From Pyrenochaeta sp. MPI-SDFR-AT-0127 (Eukaryota; Ascomycota; Dothideomycetes; Pleosporales; Cucurbitariaceae), in NCBI GenBank assembly GCA_020747015.1, contig JAGTJM010000007.1:806001-870000 (forward strand): 64,000 bases of DNA. The letters are read 5' to 3'. The position numbers and the translations under genes are program-made. How positions within the stretch are numbered: the first letter of the stretch is position 1; the number at the start of each line of letters is the position of its first letter. Shown in pieces: positions 1-11,537 of the stretch. Under the pieces are notes generated by a model. That model saw nothing but the letters and a program-made list of their open reading frames with translations. It ran no database searches and was not told the DNA's origin.

Positions 1-55
1 GAACCAAAATGGGACCTATGGCTGGCGAGGCACAAACCCATACATGGCTCGTCTG
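1..55 (-). repeat. Fragment of dispersed repeat R2
   Basis: These 55 bases recur identically at 27207-27261, where they sit at the break of a truncated HET gene. Related, more diverged copies lie at about 2562-2722 (minus) and 55610-55835 (plus). The window edge cuts this copy, so its full length here is unknown. Confidence 0.7.
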
Positions 56-751
56 CTGACAGCTATTCTTAGAACCCCACAGCGCTCGATCAACGGGTTT
101 CGTCTACCATCCAATCTCCTGCTTGGTGTCTTGGACTGATCAACTCTCCAGTGTTAGGTGCATCTCATGGAGAAAGAAACCCCGAAACGAATCAATGGTT
201 TGGACGATTCATGAGACCCAGGTGGGGCACGAATGGGTCGCAAAACGACTGGTGGGGCACAAGCAGCCGCGCCATGCACAGCACACCTCGCAACCCTCTT
301 CTCAACCCATCGAGGGGAATGCCCACTCACGATGGAAGCTCACCGTGCGTTCGACACTGGCCCATTTCCGCACGTCCGACAACCAGCAAGCGCAATGTAC
401 CGCGAAACTCCTCGAGGCGGATCACACACACGTAAACTCAGGCGCTGGATGTTGGGTGGCCGAAACTCGGTTCCGCTTCCTCTGTGTCGACTTGCTTGGT
501 GCCACGTGACCTCTCTCTTCCAAATCATTTGTGTCAGGAGGACATTGCACAAACCACGCAGCAGCGAGGATCGCGATTCATTGATCTTTGCTGGACAATT
601 GTATCTTGCCTTTCACTCTAGTGCATTAGGGAATCATTCATAAGAGGTTGGTCAACGAAGAAGCGCCATGGAACATAGGGGAATACTTGCTTGATATCTA
701 TAAAGATCTGAACTGTTGCAAGTGCTTCAACGTCTTCACATAAAAACAGAA
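56..751. other. No gene recognised
   Basis: Open frames of up to 136 codons overlap on both strands, but none has a recognisable domain or intron pattern. I searched by eye for terminal repeats of the downstream Tc1-type transposase and saw none. Confidence 0.5.
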
Positions 752-1855
752 ATGCCTAGTATTATTCGAAGACGACGCAAGTTCCGCGCGCTACGTCCGT
801 CAGAGCGAAACCGAGATCTAGCTCGAAAGCCAGGGACCCGACTAACGTGCGCACAGCGCTGTCGCATCTTCACGCTCTCGGACTTACTGCGCTGGTCTAC
901 AGAAACTATTGCAGCAAATATGGGACTGCCCCGTTCAACCGTCCAGTCTGTGCTCCAGTCCGGGATCCAGGTCCCTAAAAGGCCGGCAGGCAGGAAGCCT
1001 GCTATTACAGATAAGATTCGTGAACGCCTCATCGCCCGTGCTACCCTAGACGCTGCTCATCGTCGCATGCCATACACAGAGATTGCTCGGCTGGAAGGCG
1101 TGCAGGCTGGTCGGAAAGCCTTGATGGCTGCGTTCAAAATGGAGTCGTACGGGCGCCGTGTTGCCACTGCGAAGCCTCTGCTTACTGAAGTGCAGAAGCA
1201 AGTACGTTTAGCATGGGCAACTGAGCACCTGAGCTGGAAGCCAGAGCAGTGGGCTAGCGTCGTCTGGACTGACGAGTGTTCCTTCTCCACCAAAGGCTTC
1301 GGAAGGGTATATGTCACCCGGCGACCGGGAGAGAAGTATCATCAGTCTTGCTGCGTCCCAAAGTTGAGGACCTACTCCTCATGGACAGTCCATGGAAGCA
1401 TATCGGCGTTTGGGAAGGGGCCCATGGTGGTGATGGAGAAGGAATGGGGTAGACTGACTGGAAAAGTGCATAGAGAAAAGGTGCTTCCCTGGGTGTACTA
1501 TTTCATGCACTGGGTGGCACAACACCTGTATAATCGCTCAAGACATGCCATTTTGATGGAAGATGGTGCTTCTCCGCACACTGCGAAACTCACCAAGCAG
1601 CTCCATGATTTGAGCGGTGTAGCCAAGATGTGCTGGCCTGCCAACTCTCCTGATCTAAATCCGATAGAGAACGTGTGGCGGTTGCTAAAACAGAGAGTAG
1701 CTAAGAGATGCCCGCGTACCCTTGCCGAGCTAAGGCATTGTGTGGAGGAAGAGTGGGTGGCGTTGGAAGTGGCTGATTTTGCTCGCTATGTTGGGAATAT
1801 GAATGAACGCTGTCAAGCTGTGATAGATGCGAAGGGAGGTCATACGAAATGGTAA
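752..1855 (+). CDS. Tc1/mariner-type transposase (DD34E)
   Basis: This intact frame of 367 codons encodes a transposase that would cut and reinsert its own element in the nucleus. The N-terminal third is helix-turn-helix-like (about residues 45-100, with STVQSVLQ). The catalytic core shows the first Asp in VWTDECSF, the second in LMEDGASPHT, and the Glu in SPDLNPIENVW. Exactly 34 residues separate the second Asp from the Glu, which is the Tc1 spacing and unlike the DD35D-type of fungal Fot1 elements. The frame is also open from a TTG at 716, but the first ATG is at 752 and gives MPSIIRRRRK. It has no internal stop or frameshift, so unlike most mobile genes here it may still be functional. No terminal inverted repeats were found by eye. 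Confidence 0.88.
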   Translation: MPSIIRRRRKFRALRPSERNRDLARKPGTRLTCAQRCRIFTLSDLLRWSTETIAANMGLPRSTVQSVLQSGIQVPKRPAGRKPAITDKIRERLIARATLDAAHRRMPYTEIARLEGVQAGRKALMAAFKMESYGRRVATAKPLLTEVQKQVRLAWATEHLSWKPEQWASVVWTDECSFSTKGFGRVYVTRRPGEKYHQSCCVPKLRTYSSWTVHGSISAFGKGPMVVMEKEWGRLTGKVHREKVLPWVYYFMHWVAQHLYNRSRHAILMEDGASPHTAKLTKQLHDLSGVAKMCWPANSPDLNPIENVWRLLKQRVAKRCPRTLAELRHCVEEEWVALEVADFARYVGNMNERCQAVIDAKGGHTKW

Positions 1856-2561
1856 ACGATCAAAGTGAGCTAATTAGAAATTGTAGCGTAAAATATTGAG
1901 TACTTCCATATCCACAATAGATTTCCAGTTACGTTCCATGTTACTATTCGAACTCGTCAAGCACCGTCTTTTGCGCAGGCTTTCCGTACTGTCGCTGTAA
2001 GCGTGCGGTCCGTTGTCGTCATTATTGAAATCTGTATCCAATATAGTGTCCTAAGATGTACTCCATGAGTTCTTGTCAAAAGGAGAACCTTGCGGCGAGT
2101 CATAAACACTGCGCCGTGTCGTACGATCTCAAGCATCTTCTTCGTTATGGTTTTCATCTTCCGCCATCAGAACGTGAACATCCCGCTGTGGTTTTCGTGG
2201 ACCTAACCAGCTGCTTTATATAGTGATGGCAGTGTCTTCTCGCATCAGAGACGGATTTCGGGGACGGACATCGGAGATGAGGACGGTTTGCTGTATTTGA
2301 AAGAGTGCGGACTCCTCCTGCGTAAAGCACAAGGGGAGTTAGTTCCAAGATTTGGGAGCGCCAAGTTTTCCTGAGAAACTAACGTTACTGACAGCGTTGG
2401 ATCGCAAATCGCTAAGGACGGTCTTGTTACAGTCCCCGCCATTCAACTCCGAGTGCCCGGTCCCAGATTCATCTCATATGATCGTGGTTGACTCAGGACC
2501 TCTTTGCGCCCCCTGCCAGAAGTCGCGACATCCGATGCCAGTTTCAACCTCCTTCGTCCAC
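1856..2561. other. No gene recognised
   Basis: Short overlapping open frames only. The sequence directly after the transposase is AT-rich and may include the lost 3' end of that element. Confidence 0.4.
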
Positions 2562-2722
2562 CAGAACATATTCAATCTCCTCACGCAATCTGAGCGGGTG
2601 GGTGCCAGGAGGTTCGCGCACAGCCTCTAACCACATTTGATCTCGCCTGGACCTAGAACCAGACACCGAGAACGGGTTCCAATGTAGGAACCAAAACGGG
2701 AGCTTTAGCCAGCCGGGTACGA
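2562..2722 (-). repeat. Diverged copy of dispersed repeat R2
   Basis: The reverse complement aligns with 55610-55760 and with the reverse complement of 27140-27262. They share GTTTTGGTTCC, a GGTTCT/GGTTTC tract, and an AGAGGCTGTG-like block followed by TGGCNCCCAC. Similarity is partial and I aligned it only by eye. Confidence 0.5.
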
Positions 2723-2845
2723 TCAAGGCTGATGATCCAAGAGAAGAAAAAGAAAGGCAATATGTATGCATCACTTCGCCAAGCAATTAACAAATTAACG
2801 GGTATATACTAGACCTTCACCGGCCATGCGTCTGCTGAAACAATA

Positions 2846-4421
2846 TCATTCAGGCTTCACTCCTTCGAAAAACCACGGGGCATATATCTCCTCCACCCAC
2901 CTAAACATGACCCTCAACGCTTCCAAGATAGTATAACAACCAATAATATCAGCCGTAGTGCCGATATCCACAGCATCAATAAGATGAATCTCATGCGCTA
3001 AATCGCTGGCAAAGTACAACTTCCAGCGGGCGTCGGCAATCAAAAGCAGAGGGAGTGTCATATGCACGGGGTCCTGGATGAGCTGGCGCATGCGGTTGAA
3101 GTAGGCCATTGCCCAGACGGATAGCTGCACCTCGCCATTTTCACTACCGCCATCGGGGGATTTTGTCTCGATGCCAAGAACAATGGGTTCGTAGCAGAGA
3201 GGAGAGTAATCGGAGGGGTTGCAGGTACGCTGGAGTTTTCGGGGAGAAGCAGTGAGGCGGTTGATGACGTTGGCTGTAGGGATTAGCGGAGGGCCAAGGG
3301 TAACTGCGAAGTCGATCATCTTGCGCTTTAAAAGCTCGCCGTATTCGTTGCCTGGCACAAGCTCCTTGATGACGCGCGCAGTGGTGATGTTGTAGTACGA
3401 GAACCCAGGGCGGCCGAGCACGGCTTGCTTCAGCATCCGGCTGTGCACAAGTTCGTTCCAGCTCGGTTCGTGGAGGTGCTTCGTTTTACACGCCGAGGTC
3501 TCGTTCCGAATATCCCGCATGGCTTTGAATTCGTCCTTCAATTGTTCGTGCGTCTTGCCATTCGGTGTCTTTGCCACGTAGTCCTCCAAGTCGTCAAGGT
3601 CACCGTTGGAGTCCTGTTTCACCTCGGTCTGGCGAACTGTTAACAATGTGACTGCGAGAAGCGTTCTTCGGGGGTTGTACCTCGATGCCTAGCGGAATGA
3701 CGCCTTTCGACCGCCGAGCCAGCGCTTGAATCGCCTTGTACAATGTTTTCACGTCCTGTGGGACGTCTGTGCTTGATGTCGCCGTCTTGGGGACCACGGG
3801 CTTCTTCGCGATTTGAAGATCGACCATGCGGCGGGTTGGGCTGCGCGACCGCTTCGAAGTTGTTGATTCATGGGCCGACTCAACCTCTGTGTCCTCATCT
3901 GCCTGCTCCTCGGATAAGCTGGGCGTCAGTACCGGCGCTGGCCTAGTGTGCAGGTCTAGGATTGGCAGCGCTAGAGGAGCTACCCGCTTCCGACGAGTGG
4001 GCCGTGGTGTCGTATTAGGGTCTACATGCTGCGTTTCAAGCACAATATGCTCCACTGCCGCTATGACATCCTCCACCGGTGGCGCCTCCGTTGTGATCCG
4101 CGCCTTGCCTGCCGCCCCAGTCTGCCTGCTCGACTTCCTCGTTGGTGGCCGCGGGTTCTGCGACATTACGTGCGCTACTGCGTTGAGGGCTCGCTGTCGC
4201 TTTTGATTCGGCGGATCGATCTCGGAGAGCGCAGCGCGTCGTCGCTTCGATCGTGCGAAAGATGCGCATGTGGAGGGAGGTGGAGAGGCGAGGTAAGCCT
4301 CGGGTGCGGGGCGCCTTCGAGGCTTCTGCAAATACTCAGCAGGGATTTCGGGTTGGGGCGGCGGCTCCAAATCGCCGCCCGCAGCGTGGACGTCGGCCAG
4401 CCATGTGTTTGTGCAGTCCAT
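2846..4421 (-). CDS. Fungal PD-(D/E)XK nuclease-like protein
   Basis: I read two exons, 4421-3681 and 3628-2846, joined over a 52-bp intron (3629-3680) with a GTACAA donor, a TTAAC branch and an AG acceptor. Splicing in phase 0 turns VIPLGIE into VIPLGIETEVKQD and gives 507 residues. The frame is open from a GTG at 4427; the first ATG is at 4421. The N-terminal half is basic and Pro/Ser-rich (several R/K clusters, possible nuclear signals). The C-terminal half resembles the fungal PD-(D/E)XK nuclease-like domain: a conserved DYSPLCYEP stretch is followed by IETKSP, which fits the E-x-K part of the motif, then a long helix and an Arg/Trp-rich strand (DARWKLYF). The substrate is unknown; these genes are abundant and variable in Pezizomycotina. 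The gene appears intact, on its own, and not obviously RIP-damaged. Confidence 0.75.
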
Positions 4422-5128
4422 AGGCACAACGATGGGGAGGGAGCGGAGCGATGTGTGTTGAGGTGTACATGCGTTCGGAGGAATATGCGGGTGGCGAGAT
4501 GGACAGCAACAGAGGACGAGAGTGTCCTTATTGTGACGTGCATCCGTGAGCTGTTGCAGCAGCTGGTTGCTGGGCCAGCCTTAGACCTAGCCACGCCAAG
4601 GGCCGAGCCACTTCAGGGCCCGTGCACGGCTTCCAAACCTCATCGTCACTCGTCCATCTTTCGCGCCAACTCTCAACATCACACTCTTCAATCGCATTAA
4701 GACAGAGAATGTCACTGAACCCTTTCTGACAAATATCCTTTACACCATACACAATTGTTGTCCGTCCCCTTAGACATTTGATTCCGCTTACCACATGATG
4801 TGCTTCCAAATATCAGCAATATCCACTCCAAACTTTTCTTCACTCACGCCCCCAAATTATACACACTTCAACTGTGCGAGAGGCGTTGAGATTTTCTAAA
4901 ACGAATGGTATCTGGGGTTGTGTTTGGTTGTTGCCACTGCTAGCCGTGGTGTTTCGAAATTAGTTCCGCGGTAGGTCCGTGCGAGATCGCTCTCGCTTCT
5001 CGGATCTAGCCCGTTACAACATAGCAGAGTCGACTTTCGAAACTCCTGGTGCGTGCGACATCACCTGGAAGCTCTCAGTGGCAACATGCACACGCACATT
5101 CCGTTATCATGGTTCAACGCCTCTTGGA
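4422..5128. other. No gene recognised; upstream region of the PD-(D/E)XK-like gene
   Basis: Presumably holds the promoter of the gene reading leftward from 4421. No clear TATA box or conserved motif was identified. Confidence 0.4.
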
Positions 5129-5232
5129 CAAACCCTGTGGCCAGTGCGGGTCGGCCGCCCTCCCTGCATGTGGTGGCAAACTTTCATTACCAGGGCACAT
5201 TTGTTACCTTTAGTATCAGCATAAGCATGCTG
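5129..5232 (+). repeat. Left terminal inverted repeat of unit A
   Basis: It begins CAAACCCTGTGGCC, then AGTGCGGGTCGGCC and a CCTCCCTG block. Its reverse complement is at 12241-12346. The first ~38 bases are almost identical between arms; the next ~65 diverge but still align (GTGGCAA, TTCATTAC, TTTGTTAC). The outer tip is shared with the ends of units B and C; the inner part is specific to this pair. Confidence 0.75.
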
Positions 5233-6178
5233 ACATACCTGAGCGGTTCTGCATTCGTGCTAGTTCGGCCCAAAATGCGCTGTTGTTTGTATGCCATGAC
5301 ATGAGACACTGCGCTGCTCAGCATTCAACTTTGGCCACAGCAAGCTAGCAGCAACGCAGCCGTGCAGCTCGGAACTGTCCTCGAGCATCTGGATGCTGGC
5401 AACGCTGTGCTCGTGCCGCTCCTTAAATCCGATCCATTCTGGCTACGGTGCCATACCAGCTCTACAACTCCACATCTGCGACAGTTAACCTCTTTGGCCT
5501 CGAAAATTAAACCCTTGTTTGGGAAAGAGAGTTTCCTTTGGCAGGTATCCGTTAGGAAGTGTTACTGATTGGCCATGTCTTGAGGGAATTCTCGTCACGC
5601 TGCGCTGTAGCTGGGAAGATTTCCGTGAGAAACGCGACGCGAATGAGTCTTTGGATGTTCCGTACGTTGCTACTGTCAGTAATTAAGTATGTAGAACCGA
5701 GCCTCATGAAGCAAATGTCCGCCGGGTCATGGAGAATTCATGTAGAGGGACCGGTTATCTCAAACACATAAAATCTTCGATTAAGCGCGGCAGAATTTTG
5801 TTGGCCTCGGCTCCGATTCAGTAGCAGAGTGACAGTTTCCAAACGAACCTGTAAGTCACATATCACTTCTCCTACACTTGATTGAAGACGGGAGAATACT
5901 GCAGCGAAATACTACATTATCATATGTCAATATGTCACTTTGCGATGTAAAGCTGAACTTTGTATGAGAAATTTGTTTGCTAATGACTGCGTCTCTGTTC
6001 TATCCCTATGTCGGTAACTAAGAGCTATGCTGGACAGTACATATCATAAGCGCCCTACTTGAGTCGCGTGACCATGCTAGCAAGGAGTAGGTACATGAAA
6101 CTGACTTCAATTGCCTATAAACCGTTAGCGCAGGTTTGTATGTTCAGATTGAAAGGATTTTGGCACTGTTCTGGGATA
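5233..6178. other. No gene recognised
   Basis: Moderately AT-rich sequence between the left arm of unit A and the 3' end of the lipase gene. Only short frames are present and no repeat stands out. Confidence 0.4.
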
Positions 6179-9100
6179 CTAGCCTACCGTATTCTCAGCG
6201 GTGAAGACCCCGATTTGATCCGCGTGGTCTATGCTCACATTTTCTCCAAGATGCCAGTACCGTCCTTTTGCTCTATCCATGGTCTCCATATCATTTCCCC
6301 GGCCAGGGAAAGGATGTACTCCATATATGGCTTTAACAGGTCCACTCATTGACATGGTATTTACAATTCCATCGTTCCGCTGGTATTTTTCCGATGTAAT
6401 GCCATTTAGGGTATGCACTCTTTGTTGGTCCAGCCGGTAGCCTCCCATCGCGTAAGCGGGAAGAATGATTGCTGGTAACAAGTCTGTCCGAGGGATTTGG
6501 CTTCCAGGATGTGGGATACGAGAAAAGTAATTCATAGCTCCGAGATGTCGATTGGCGACGTCCGTGAACCACCCCACAAAGTCCCTGAGTTGTACGAGGG
6601 AAGGAGGTTGTAAGAAGGCTTTCAAAACTGTTGCTAAGACCATACCCCACAAGCCAAATGGGTTGATGACACAATTGAGTGGAAAGAGAGCGAAGAAATC
6701 ATTGACATCCTGCTGATTCGGAATACGGTCGGGGAATGGCTCCGTCGCGCAGAAGGACATTGTGAAGTAGTAGGTATGTGGCGATGGATTTGGAGCAAAG
6801 TTATTGAGGTTCGCCATACCTAGGATGCTATTATCATGAAGTCCATGGAAGTTAGAGTTCCACCAAATTGGCACAAGGTTGGCAAGCCGAGTGTGCATGG
6901 CGGTCAATGACTCATTCTGTTGCCTACAAAAACCCCAATGATCGAGCTGTAAGTCGTAAAACCTGGACTCAGGAGGATCAAAAGATGTTGACCACACTAT
7001 TCGGGTGACAACTTCTAAGAAATCTGGCGGGAAAAGACCCTGCAAATTTTTTCATGAGTGACTTATCGTCGGGCGGCTAATACTAGAAGTTCATTACGTA
7101 CCTGCACCACATCCGTCACAGTCGTCCCTTTGTGAGGCGTACCGATTGTGACAACTGACTTGACCCAGTGTTGATAATTGCCGGTTGGAAAATCTGGACC
7201 TGGAAACAAGTCCGTGTGCGTGCCTGTTAACATCTCTATAAGATAGCGGACACTGTTCCCTCCGTGTGAGTGACAAATGAAGTGGACTGGCCTCTCGTTT
7301 CCCCACGTCCAGTTCCAGTTTTCTGGAATGTCGCCAAAGAGTACAGGTCGCCACGTCCACGCCCCTTGCAGAAATCCGAGGCGCTCGGCTGGATGCTGGT
7401 TGCCATAGTTGATACCTATTCGTGTACGAGAACCATTGGGACGGTCATAACTCCTGTGGATATATTATTACAGTTGATGTGGATATTTGAGCACTCAAAC
7501 CTTACTTTTCGATCCCGTTGTTGATACTTGTAAGCTGCCTCCAGATTTCACACGCACGCTCCCGATTGCTGGACATAGGCCCGATCCTGACGATGATGAC
7601 TTTATATCCAGCCTGAGCTAATATTGCCGGCAGGTCTTCAAAGCCTCCCCGGTAGTTGATGGTTCCGAAAAGAGGTCGTCCCCAACCACTAAATCCGGGT
7701 ACTACACCAGGAGAGTTAGTCGTGTTGCCAAGTTATTAGACCTAGTGGAGGCATCTTCACCTAACACAATTGGGTCGTCTTGGTTCTGAGCTTGGTCTTG
7801 CATTGAAGTTACCAATGCATTTAGGACTTGGATCCCACAGTTTCCAGGTGTAATTCGGATATCACTCCAAAAGGGACCTTCGTGTTCTGGAGATTCGGGC
7901 CCAGAGGTGGTCCTCAAAGTGGTTACAATCGATCCCCAGTGCTCTCTTTCGCGTACTTGAGCCAAGTAGGGAGATATTTCCGTAGCCATAGAACTTCCCT
8001 GACCGTTACCATATGCTTCCGAAAGCCCAAATAAACCGCTCGAAAGTTCCGGTAGAGAGAGATTCGCTGTTTTATTCATCCACTTCCATCTGTAGCCTTG
8101 CCCTTCGTTGTGTGAAGCTTGTTCCAAAGTCCAGTGTTTCAAGGCAGTGGGATTATATTGCGTCCGCTGCTGCTTGCGACGTACACTTTCGTGAATATAC
8201 TCACAGGTTAAAAAGCGTTCCTTGTCATGATAACGACTAGGAGTTCGATTACTTGGTACACCGTAGAGCCTGCTAATAACACCAGCCGCATACCCTTTAT
8301 TATTGCCTTTTTCCGTGCGCCCTAGCAGTTTTTGAACATTGTCCCAACGGACAGCAATATAGGGTTGAATCATGTCAATCATCCAGGAAAATGTGATGTT
8401 CGCGAGATGTTCCTGAGCAGACAGAGCAGGTCCCATGATGCCAGAGTTGCCACCACCAACATCAATGTGGGTGCCCGGAAACCAGACTTGACAAAGGGAA
8501 CTCTGATGACGATTTCGATCTTTAGGCAGCTGCCAAAGAATAGGTGTAAGTGTGCTGCTAGTTTCGTCTAGAGCAAGAGCATGGAAAGCGTTCTTTATTT
8601 CTTAGTAGATTTTAGATTCCCAATATCTTATACATAGGGGTATAGCAGCTTACGATTATGAAGGGAAGTATCCTGGTACTTATGCTTTTTCTGTAAGACA
8701 GAAAAGAAGTCAAACCAATAAGTGTCAGGAATACCTAGACTACCCACTGTATCCCAAACGCCAATAACTCGTATTACAGGCTTTTCTTTATGAAACTGAA
8801 GTGGGTCTTTTTCCTCTTCCTTTATAAGATAGTCTCGCCACTCAGGAGAGTCTTTCAGTGCAATGCCTGCAGGCTTCTTCTGGTAGATTTTGTAGATGCG
8901 GCGGAAGTGATCAATTGAGGTACTTTCTAGAATGCCTAGTTCGCATATGAGCCCTGCCAGTGAGCGGACGATGAAGGCGCCTCGAGAGAATCCGAAGAAG
9001 GATAGCTCATCGCCAGGTGAGTAGTTGCATGCAATGAAGCTATACACCTCTATGTCTGCCGGGAAGATCAGCGTGATTGCGACATATCAACAACTATTTT

Positions 9101-9438
9101 AAATTTCTTCCCTCTGTGAAAAGAAAAAAAAAGCTAGGGGGCTTATGATTCGAAATTATCATGCGTTCAGCCTTGGGTATAAACTTACACAGTAGTACCC
9201 CACTGTCAAAAGTGCCACTGTAATAGAGCAATTGCTTCCAGCTAACGCCATTCTGACCTTTCTTAGTTGTAGCTATTACTTGACACAGGCGTTCTATGTT
9301 AGACTGTGTATGTATGCTGTGGGGATTAATAGGCAACTGCGAGGTGTCATCACAGCATATGATGATATGCTTTGGTTCACTCTTTCCTGGACAGGGCTCT
9401 GAGAAGAACTCCTGAGCAATGGGCTTCTGGCTACTCAT
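6179..9438 (-). CDS. DUF2235 (Tle1-like) hydrolase fused to a family I.5-type lipase
   Basis: I read six exons: 9438-9189, 9055-8654, 8600-7761, 7701-7506, 7453-7102 and 7039-6179. All phases agree and give 966 residues. The first half is a DUF2235 domain (T6SS phospholipase Tle1-like): nucleophile elbow GFSRGAF, the GVWDTVGSLG strand, and FPGTHIDVGGG. The second half matches bacterial family I.5 lipases: oxyanion strand PIVLVPGFSGWG, nucleophile in HSHGGNS, acid in NDGIVNTMSM, base in IDHADQIGV; these correspond to the Ser113/Asp317/His358 triad of Geobacillus lipase. The two halves join over a 59-bp intron (7702-7760). Without it the DUF2235 frame stops at 7702 and the lipase has no start codon, so fusion is the simplest reading. 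The DUF2235 start motif is ICCDDTS instead of ICCDGTW, which may impair that domain. No signal peptide is visible. Confidence 0.65.
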
Positions 9439-9552
9439 TGCGGTTCTCTTGGGAGTGTGCTGTTATATGTCGAGTAACGTATTGGAAGCAACTCATAGGC
9501 TTTCTCGCATCCTTGACAGTTTGTAGCTTTGTGACATTAAGAACGAGCTCGC

Positions 9553-9680
9553 CTTCACATGCGAGCTAGTCTTCACATGCGAGCTAGCCTTCACATGCTA
9601 GCTAGTCTTCACATGCGAACTAGCCTTCACATGCTAGCTAGTCTTCACATGCGAACTAGCATTCACATGCGAATTAACAT
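9553..9680. repeat. 18-19-bp minisatellite, about seven units
   Basis: Tandem units of the type TTCACATGCGAGCTAGTC run from about 9553 to 9680, with variants changing GAGC to TAGC or GAAC. The array lies in the 575-bp gap between the two divergently transcribed DUF2235 genes, so it sits in a shared promoter region. There are no unique spacers. Confidence 0.9.
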
Positions 9681-10013
9681 AAAAGGTTATTTATACTCTC
9701 GGGAGCCTCTATTAACGTGTATACCGCCGGAGATGTTAGGAAAGCTAGTACCTTCTGATTGGGTCGAATGTGTAGATTGCCTAAGAAACGACACTTGCCT
9801 TTGCAGATTCGCATTTCAGCTCAGAACTAGATTTTAAATCTATTGGTCTAGTAGCTATTCGTATTACGAAGTGAAACTCCTCACTTGAAATTGGCATATA
9901 AGAGGAAATTGATGCCTTCAGTGCACCGAATTGTTTCGATTATCAAAGCTGAAGCCGTTGAGAGGTTGAGGTACTAAATTTAAACGCAATCTATCAATGC
10001 GGCCTCAAGAAAT

Positions 10014-11537
10014 ATGCAGAGCCAAAAACGTATCATCATCTGCTGCGATGGCACCTGGCAGTCGTCGGCTAGCCTTCATGGAAAAGATTCTCCGCCGTCT
10101 AACGTAGAGCGAATGCGACAAGTGATAGCCAAAACGGGGACCGATATGAAAAAGCAGATATGGCAGCAAAATATCCATTACATTCCGGGAGTAGGATCTG
10201 AAGACTTATCCCAGGCAGAGAAAACAAGACAGGGTAGGTTTATCGCCATTGCTTTAGTGCAACTCCCTGGGTATTTTGTCTAATCTCTAATATTTTCCAT
10301 CACCATGGCTAAAAGCACACGATTGGATTGTTTATCTAAAGATGAGGAAAATGAGGAAAACAGCAAAAGGGTAATTGCTGATATATTATAGGTGGGCTGG
10401 GAAAAGGTGTAGATGAAAAGATCTGCGCTGCATACAAGATCATTGCATGCAACTACTCACCTGGCGATGAGCTATCCTTCTTCGGATTCTCTCGAGGCGC
10501 CTTCATCGTCCGCTCACTGGCAGGGCTCATATGCGAACTAGGCATTCTAGAAAGTACCTCAATTGATCACTTCCGCCGCATCTACAAAATCTACCAGAAG
10601 AAGCCTGCAGGCGTTGCACTGAAAGACTCTCCTGAGTGGCGAGACTATCTTATAATGGTAGAGGAAGAGGAAGGGGAAGCACCTCAGCTCCATACAGAAA
10701 CGCCTGTAATACGAGTTGTTGGCGTTTGGGATACAGTGGGTAGTCTAGGTATTCCTAATCTTCATTGGTTTGACTTCTCTGGGTTCCGGAAAAAGTATGA
10801 GTTTCATGATACGTCACTTCATGATCGTAAGCCACTCTACCTACCCTCTATACATAGGATATGATTAATCTAAAGTCTACCAAGAAATAAAGAACGCTTT
10901 CCATGCTCTAGCATTAGACGAAACTCGCAGCGCATTTACACCTACTCTATGGCAGCTACCTGAAGATCAAAATCGTCATCAGAGCTCCCTTTGCCAGGTC
11001 TGGTTTCCTGGCGCACATATTGATGTCGGTGGTGGTAATTCTGACAATATCACAAATCCACCGCTTTCTAGTCGAGAACATCTCGCGAACATCACATTTG
11101 CTTGGATGATAGACATGATTCAACCTTATATTGCTGTCCATTGGGACAGTGTTCAAAAGCTGCTACGGCGCGTGGAAAGAGACAATAATAAAGGATATGC
11201 AGCTGGTGTTATTAGTAGCCCGCCTTGGTGGTGGTGGCTCCAAGATATACCGAAGAGTCGGACTCCTGATCGTTATCATGACAATAGAAGGCGCGATACC
11301 TGCGAGTATATTCACGAAAGCGTACGTCTAAAGAATCAGCAACAGCAGACACAGTATAATCCTGCATTTTTGAAGAACTGGACTCTGGAACAAGTGCCAA
11401 AAAATGAAGGACAAGGCCACAGTTGGAGGAATGGACACGGAGTGAATCAATTTCTAGAAGAGTTCAATATCGGCCAAACTAGTAGAAGTGCAGAGCTATA
11501 CCTAAAGGTCGAGGCTGATAGGAAGAAAGCTTTTTGA
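10014..11537 (+). CDS. DUF2235 (Tle1-like phospholipase-type) protein
   Basis: Three exons (10014-10233, 10392-10826, 10876-11537) give 438 residues with consistent phases (introns 158 and 49 bp, donors GTAGGT and GTAAGC). The hallmarks are complete: RIIICCDGTWQ at the start, GFSRGAF nucleophile elbow near residue 105, GVWDTVGSLG, and FPGAHIDVGGG. The family comprises alpha/beta-hydrolases, including bacterial phospholipase effectors; the fungal substrate is unknown. It is an inverted paralogue of the gene at 9438-6179, with long stretches of exon 2 nearly identical. After EGQGHSW the two diverge. This copy lacks the lipase half and ends about 50 residues later in sequence that runs antisense into a STAND-protein remnant, so its C-terminus is probably truncated by rearrangement. 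Confidence 0.8.

Noticed and set aside
716..751. Longer N-terminus of the Tc1 transposase from TTG at 716
   Set aside because: The initiator is TTG; the first ATG at 752 gives a family-like start.
3743..4700. Plus-strand frames of 67-224 codons
   Set aside because: They are antisense shadows of the GC-rich first exon of the PD-(D/E)XK-like gene and its promoter, with no domain.
7702..7704. End of an independent DUF2235 gene at this TAG
   Set aside because: It lies inside a well-formed intron that joins the lipase frame; the lipase has no start codon otherwise. Kept only as an alternative.
9553..9680. CRISPR-like array
   Set aside because: The repeats are contiguous with no unique spacers, and the genome is fungal; it is a minisatellite.
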